The notes below the pieces were generated by a model. That model was given only the letters and a program-made list of their open reading frames with translations, was not told the origin of the DNA and did no database searches. A stretch of 8,292 bases of DNA. It comes from Chloroflexota bacterium. GTDB lineage: Bacteria; Chloroflexota; Limnocylindria; Limnocylindrales; CSP1-4. The position numbers were made by a program, and so were the translations under genes. The stretch is taken from positions 1 to 8,292 of the forward strand of contig JANYAA010000011.1 of assembly GCA_025355255.1 (NCBI GenBank), written 5' to 3'. This document shows, piece after piece, positions 5,611 through 8,292 of this stretch (position 1 is its first letter; the number at the start of each line of letters is the position of its first letter).

Positions 5611-5728
5611 AGTGCCGCCCGATTCTTCGGGCTTGATGACAACCTTCTGTGGGTCTTCACAGACTCGGCCGCCGCGGCGGGGCCACCCTTTGGGGCACAA
5701 TGGGGGCATTCGACGCAGGAGGTTCGCG
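5611..5728. promoter_or_regulatory. divergent control region with three inverted repeats
   Basis: This 118-base gap must hold promoters for the redox operon (minus) and the dehydrogenase (plus). Three short palindromes are visible: GCCCGA-TTCT-TCGGGC (5617-5632), only six bases from the operon's ATG; CTGTG-GGTCTT-CACAG (5647-5662); and the perfect 12-mer CCGCCGCGGCGG (5669-5680). CACAAT at 5696-5701 is a possible -10 for the plus-strand gene, without a matching -35. Any of the palindromes could be an operator or a leader hairpin; no regulator is encoded nearby. Confidence 0.45.
5717..5722 (+). promoter_or_regulatory. strong ribosome binding site of the dehydrogenase
   Basis: AGGAGG sits six bases before ATG 5729. 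It fixes that start and rules out the in-frame upstream ATG at 5612. Confidence 0.85.
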
Positions 5729-6574
5729 ATGCGCATTGTGGTGACCGGCGGCAGCGGCAAGGCCGGCCGATGGGTGGTTCGCGATCTCCGCGAGCACGGC
5801 CACGATGTCCGCAACGTGGACACGCGCCACGACGGCTCCGCGCACGGGCAGTGCTGGGTGGCGGACCTCGCCGATCCGGGCCAGGCGTACGAGGCGCTGG
5901 CCGGCATTGACGCCGTGGTCCACCTGGCGGCCATCCCCGCGCCCGAGATCCGGACCCCGGCCGAGACGTTCCGCATCAACGCGCTCTCCACGTACAACGT
6001 GTTCGCCGCGGCCGAGGCCCACGGGCTCGCTCGGGTGATCTGGGCTTCAAGCGAGACCGTGCTGGGTCTCCCGTTTGACACGCCGCCGCTGTTTGCGCCC
6101 ATCGACGAGACCATCGAGGTTCGCCCCGAGTCGTCGTACTCCTTGAGCAAGGTGGTGGGCGAGGCGATGGCGGTCCAGTTCGCACGCCGCACCGGGATCC
6201 CGTTTGTGGGTCTGCGGATCTCCAACATCATGGAGCCCGACGACTATGCGGCCTTCCCCACGTACTGGGGCGACGCGCAGCTGCGCAAGTGGAACCTCTG
6301 GGGTTACGTGGACTGCCGCGACGTGGCGCAGGCGTGTCGCCTGGCGCTGACTGCTCCTGTCGCCGGTGCCGAGGTGTGCATCATTGCGGCTGATGACACC
6401 GTGATGACCCGCCCGTCGGCAGACCTCATCGCCGAGGTGTTCCCGTCGGTGCCGCTCCGGCGCCCTTTGGCCGGCCGCGAGACGCTGCTGTCGATCGACC
6501 ACGCGCGCCAACTTCTGGGGTACGCGCCAGGCCATCACTGGGCCGACCACGTTGAGGCGCCCAGCGCCCCTTGA
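5729..6574 (+). CDS. NAD-dependent epimerase/dehydratase-family oxidoreductase (extended SDR)
   Basis: 281 residues. Extended short-chain dehydrogenase: nucleotide-binding TGGSGKAG (6-13), Asp31 at the end of the second strand (VRNVD), which favours NAD over NADP, HLAAIPAP (65-72), the catalytic Ser region WASSETVLG (105-113), and the catalytic YSLSK (Y137, K141). The LRISNI strand (162-167) and YVDCRDVAQAC (193-203) follow the pattern of uronate dehydrogenase and related sugar or sugar-nucleotide enzymes, but the substrate cannot be told from sequence alone. Divergent from the redox operon; the toxin-antitoxin pair follows in the same direction after 31 bases. I see no functional link to either. 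Confidence 0.9.
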   Translation: MRIVVTGGSGKAGRWVVRDLREHGHDVRNVDTRHDGSAHGQCWVADLADPGQAYEALAGIDAVVHLAAIPAPEIRTPAETFRINALSTYNVFAAAEAHGLARVIWASSETVLGLPFDTPPLFAPIDETIEVRPESSYSLSKVVGEAMAVQFARRTGIPFVGLRISNIMEPDDYAAFPTYWGDAQLRKWNLWGYVDCRDVAQACRLALTAPVAGAEVCIIAADDTVMTRPSADLIAEVFPSVPLRRPLAGRETLLSIDHARQLLGYAPGHHWADHVEAPSAP

Positions 6575-6599
6575 CGTTGGTCGTACCGACGGTCAGACT
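6571..6599 (+). promoter_or_regulatory. possible promoter of the toxin-antitoxin pair
   Basis: TTGACG (6571-6576, overlapping the dehydrogenase stop) is a good -35. At 17 bases spacing lies CAGACT (6594-6599), a poor -10. A start near 6606 would make the antitoxin mRNA leaderless, which would explain the lack of a clear ribosome site. GTCG-TAC-CGAC lies between the two boxes and might be an operator. Weak evidence. Confidence 0.25.
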
Positions 6600-6605
6600 G
6601 GCGGT

Positions 6606-6938
6606 ATGACTACGTATCCCGATGCCGATCCGCACCGCGGCCGTCCGGCCTCCGTGACTGAGACCCTGGCGCCATACCTAGGCACGGCCGATGCTGGGCC
6701 GTTCGCCAAGCTCTCCATCTCGCTGCCGGAGCCGCTGCTCGCCGCCGTGCGAGATGTTGCGGCCCAGACCGGCGTGCCGGTGAGCGGCGTGATCGCGGCC
6801 AGCATCCGGCGGCTCGTGGACGAGGTGGCGCAGGCCAAGCTGGATGCGGCGCTCGACGCGGACAACGCAGCTGGCCTTGCGTTCGCAGAAGCTGCCGCAC
6901 CCATGCACGCAAGCGTTTTGGAGCGGCTGCCGTGGTAG
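6606..6938 (+). CDS. ribbon-helix-helix antitoxin (MazE-like partner)
   Basis: 110 residues. Residues 33-73 form a ribbon-helix-helix DNA-binding domain: strand AKLSISLPEPLLAAVRDVA, then turn TGVPVS and second helix GVIAASIRRLVDEVA. The C-terminal part (78-110, LDAALDADNAAG to HASVLERLPW) has the acidic, partly disordered look of toxin-wrapping segments that end in a hydrophobic Leu/Trp. The first 30 residues are an extra Pro/Asp/Thr-rich arm of unknown use. It overlaps the toxin gene by 7 bases, the standard antitoxin-first order, so it very likely neutralises the MazF product and represses its own promoter. ATG 6606 is chosen over a longer frame opening at 6552 that would overlap the dehydrogenase. 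Confidence 0.82.
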   Translation: MTTYPDADPHRGRPASVTETLAPYLGTADAGPFAKLSISLPEPLLAAVRDVAAQTGVPVSGVIAASIRRLVDEVAQAKLDAALDADNAAGLAFAEAAAPMHASVLERLPW

Positions 6939-7309
6939 GGATCGGTGCCGGCGGTCCGGTGCTTCGGCTCTCTCGCGGTGGCGTCTACCTGTTGACGTAC
7001 GGTGAGGTCGGCGGGTCTGTGATGCGTGGGCCGCACCCGGCGCTCGTTGTCCAGAGCGATCGGCTCGCGCGATCGTCAACGGTGCTGGTCTGCCCTATGA
7101 CGTCGCTCGGCGGTCGGCCGCCCGGTGACGAGCCGCCGTACCTGGTTGCCGTACCGCGCACCGCCAGCGGCCTTAAACGGGATGGTTACGTCCGCGTTGA
7201 TCAGATCATGACCGCGCCTGCTGCGGCACTCGGACCGCAGTTGGGTCGCCTGTCCCCGGCCGTGATGACCCGCGTGGACGCGTCGCTGCGGTTCGTGCTG
7301 GGCGTCTGA
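6932..7309 (+). CDS. mazF: MazF/PemK-family endoribonuclease toxin
   Basis: 125 residues. MazF-type mRNA interferase, which cuts single-stranded RNA at short sequences and halts translation when the antitoxin is lost. Seen: RGGVYLLTYGEV (15-26), the conserved RGPHPALVVQSD (32-43), VLVCPMTS (51-58) holding the T/S of the active region, LKRDGYVRVDQIMT (81-94) with the DQI motif, and the C-terminal LSPAVMTRVDASLRFVLG (107-124). The start is GTG 6932, with GGAG (6920-6923) eight bases upstream inside the antitoxin gene. A second in-frame GTG at 6959 would remove nine residues and also leaves a full domain. Domain is complete, so the toxin is probably functional. Confidence 0.88.
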   Translation: MVGIGAGGPVLRLSRGGVYLLTYGEVGGSVMRGPHPALVVQSDRLARSSTVLVCPMTSLGGRPPGDEPPYLVAVPRTASGLKRDGYVRVDQIMTAPAAALGPQLGRLSPAVMTRVDASLRFVLGV

Positions 7310-7323
7310 TCGGGGCGGATCAG
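7306..7323. terminator. shared hairpin between convergent genes, holding both stop codons
   Basis: CTGATC (7306-7311) and GATCAG (7318-7323) form a perfect 6-bp stem around GGGGCG. The mazF stop (7307-7309) is in one arm and the stop of the minus-strand PLP enzyme (7320-7322) in the other. It is a candidate bidirectional terminator; no T tract flanks it. Confidence 0.4.
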
Positions 7324-8292
7324 CCCTCCAGCGCCTGCGCCAGGTCCGCGATGATGTCGTCGGGGTGCTCGCCGCCCACGGAGAGGCGGATCAGCCCGTC
7401 ATCGACCTGCGCGATCGCCCGGCCCTCCTCGCCCTGCTGCTGGTGCGTGGAGATGGACGGGATCACCGCCACGCTCTTCACTTTGCCCAGGTCCGTGGCA
7501 CGGAAGACGATGGCAAGACGGTCCAACGCGCGGCGGGCGGCTGGCAGACCACCGCGCACGGTAAAGGCCAGGAGGTTGCCGTAACGGGCTGCGCCGGGTC
7601 CGGATCCCTCATCGGCTAGACGGAAGTCGCGCGCGGCGATGGTGTGTCCCGGATGTGAGGCGAGCCCCGGGTAGTTCACCGCGGCGACGGCCGGGTGCGC
7701 CTCGAGCCAGCGGGCCACCTTCATGGTGTTGCGGCTCCAGACGTCAACCCGCGTGCGCAGGGTGCGGAGGTCAGAGATGAGCGAGAGCGCCGCGGCAGCC
7801 GAGAGCGCTGGGCCGAAATCGCGAAGCGGCAGCAGCTTGATGTGGGTGGCGAAGTCTGCCCGCATGTCATCGGTCCCCACCCGGATGGGGATGTCGTGGC
7901 GAGCGGTGATGGCGCCAGCGATTGCCAGCCCGGACCCGCCGATGGCCTTGGACAGCGAGTGGATCACGATGTCCGCGCCAAGCGAGATCGGCCGCAGGAT
8001 CGCCGGGGTTGCCACCGTGGAATCGATGATCAGCGGCATCCGCCCGGCGCCATCGGCGGGCCCAGGATGACCGTGGGCGAGCGCCGCCAGCGCCGGGATG
8101 TCCACGACGGCCAGCGCCGGGTTGGACGGCACCTCCGCAAAGAGGAAGCGCGTGTCCGCGTCAATCGCGCGCTCCCACGCCGCCAGATCCAGCGGATCCT
8201 CGATCCAGCGGAGGCCGATCCCCCGCTCCGCCGCGTACCGCTTGAACAGCATGAACGTGCCGCCGTAGCACTTGGCCGAGGCGACGATGTTG
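7320..8292 (-). CDS. metY: O-acetylhomoserine sulfhydrylase-like PLP enzyme (5' end off window)
   Basis: 323 C-terminal residues are visible; roughly the first 100 of an expected ~430 lie beyond the right edge. Cys/Met-metabolism PLP family: NIVASAKCYGGTF at the visible start, EVPSNPALAVVDIPALA, the PLP-contacting Asp in LIIDSTVATPAILRP, and the Schiff-base Lys in IHSLSKAIGGSGL (codon 7949-7947). Towards the end are VNYPGLASHPGH, THQQQGEEGR and LIRLSVGGEHPDDIIADLAQAL. The overall pattern is MetY-like (O-acetylhomoserine + sulfide to homocysteine, methionine pathway, cytoplasm). Methionine gamma-lyase or cystathionine synthase relatives cannot be fully excluded without the N-terminus. A short insert (GHPGPADGAGR) lies before the LIID strand. 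It is convergent with mazF, with only 10 bases between stops. Confidence 0.88.
   Translation of the reverse strand, partial: NIVASAKCYGGTFMLFKRYAAERGIGLRWIEDPLDLAAWERAIDADTRFLFAEVPSNPALAVVDIPALAALAHGHPGPADGAGRMPLIIDSTVATPAILRPISLGADIVIHSLSKAIGGSGLAIAGAITARHDIPIRVGTDDMRADFATHIKLLPLRDFGPALSAAAALSLISDLRTLRTRVDVWSRNTMKVARWLEAHPAVAAVNYPGLASHPGHTIAARDFRLADEGSGPGAARYGNLLAFTVRGGLPAARRALDRLAIVFRATDLGKVKSVAVIPSISTHQQQGEEGRAIAQVDDGLIRLSVGGEHPDDIIADLAQALEG

Noticed and set aside
1..8292. CRISPR array, tRNA, rRNA, insertion sequence or phage genes
   Set aside because: No regularly spaced direct repeats, cloverleaf or rRNA stretches, transposase or phage motifs were seen on either strand.

Overview
This window is very GC-rich and densely coded, with tight operons, ATGA stop/start overlaps and GGAG/AGGAGG-type ribosome binding sites. 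Codons are strongly G/C-biased at the third position. The gene content (NERD-ATPase, SIMPL protein, ApbE/ferric-reductase-like/NuoF-like/CxxYxxC-ferredoxin cluster, RHH-MazF pair, MetY-type enzyme) suggests a high-GC member of Chloroflexota or Actinomycetota. That placement is an inference from gene style; no rRNA or other phylogenetic marker is present.

Layout. (1) 1-860, minus: 5' part of a NERD-domain protein with a P-loop ATPase/helicase-like domain; the 3' end lies off the window. (2) 1023-1805, plus: an exported SIMPL (DUF541) protein, followed by a hairpin at 1827-1857. (3) 1806-2140: the only gene-free stretch over 300 bases. It holds that hairpin, a pair of 32-bp inverted repeats (29/32 identical) that are themselves hairpins, and a G-rich tandem repeat. 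(4) 5610 down to 2141, minus: a compact five-gene redox operon, in order of transcription a small single-pass membrane protein of unknown family, ApbE (FAD:protein FMN transferase), a ferric-reductase-like diheme membrane protein, a NuoF/RnfC-like SLBB flavoprotein, and a three-cysteine ferredoxin. (5) 5611-5728: divergent control region with three short inverted repeats. (6) 5729-6574, plus: NAD-dependent epimerase/SDR-type dehydrogenase. (7) 6606-7309, plus: ribbon-helix-helix antitoxin overlapping a MazF-type toxin. (8) 7320-8292, minus: 3' part of an O-acetylhomoserine sulfhydrylase-like PLP enzyme, convergent with mazF. A hairpin that contains both stop codons sits between these two.

How they work together. 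The minus-strand operon looks like an electron-transfer chain. The NuoF/RnfC-like protein and the ferredoxin would exchange electrons between a nicotinamide or ferredoxin pool and a membrane diheme b-type protein, while ApbE would attach FMN covalently to a partner. No FMN-binding target domain is recognisable in the window. The small membrane protein takes the position where such a partner might be expected but has none of the expected motifs. This operon and the inverted-repeat element downstream of it are the two most interesting things here. The remaining genes are independent units: exported SIMPL protein, sugar-nucleotide/uronate-type dehydrogenase, toxin-antitoxin pair and methionine biosynthesis.
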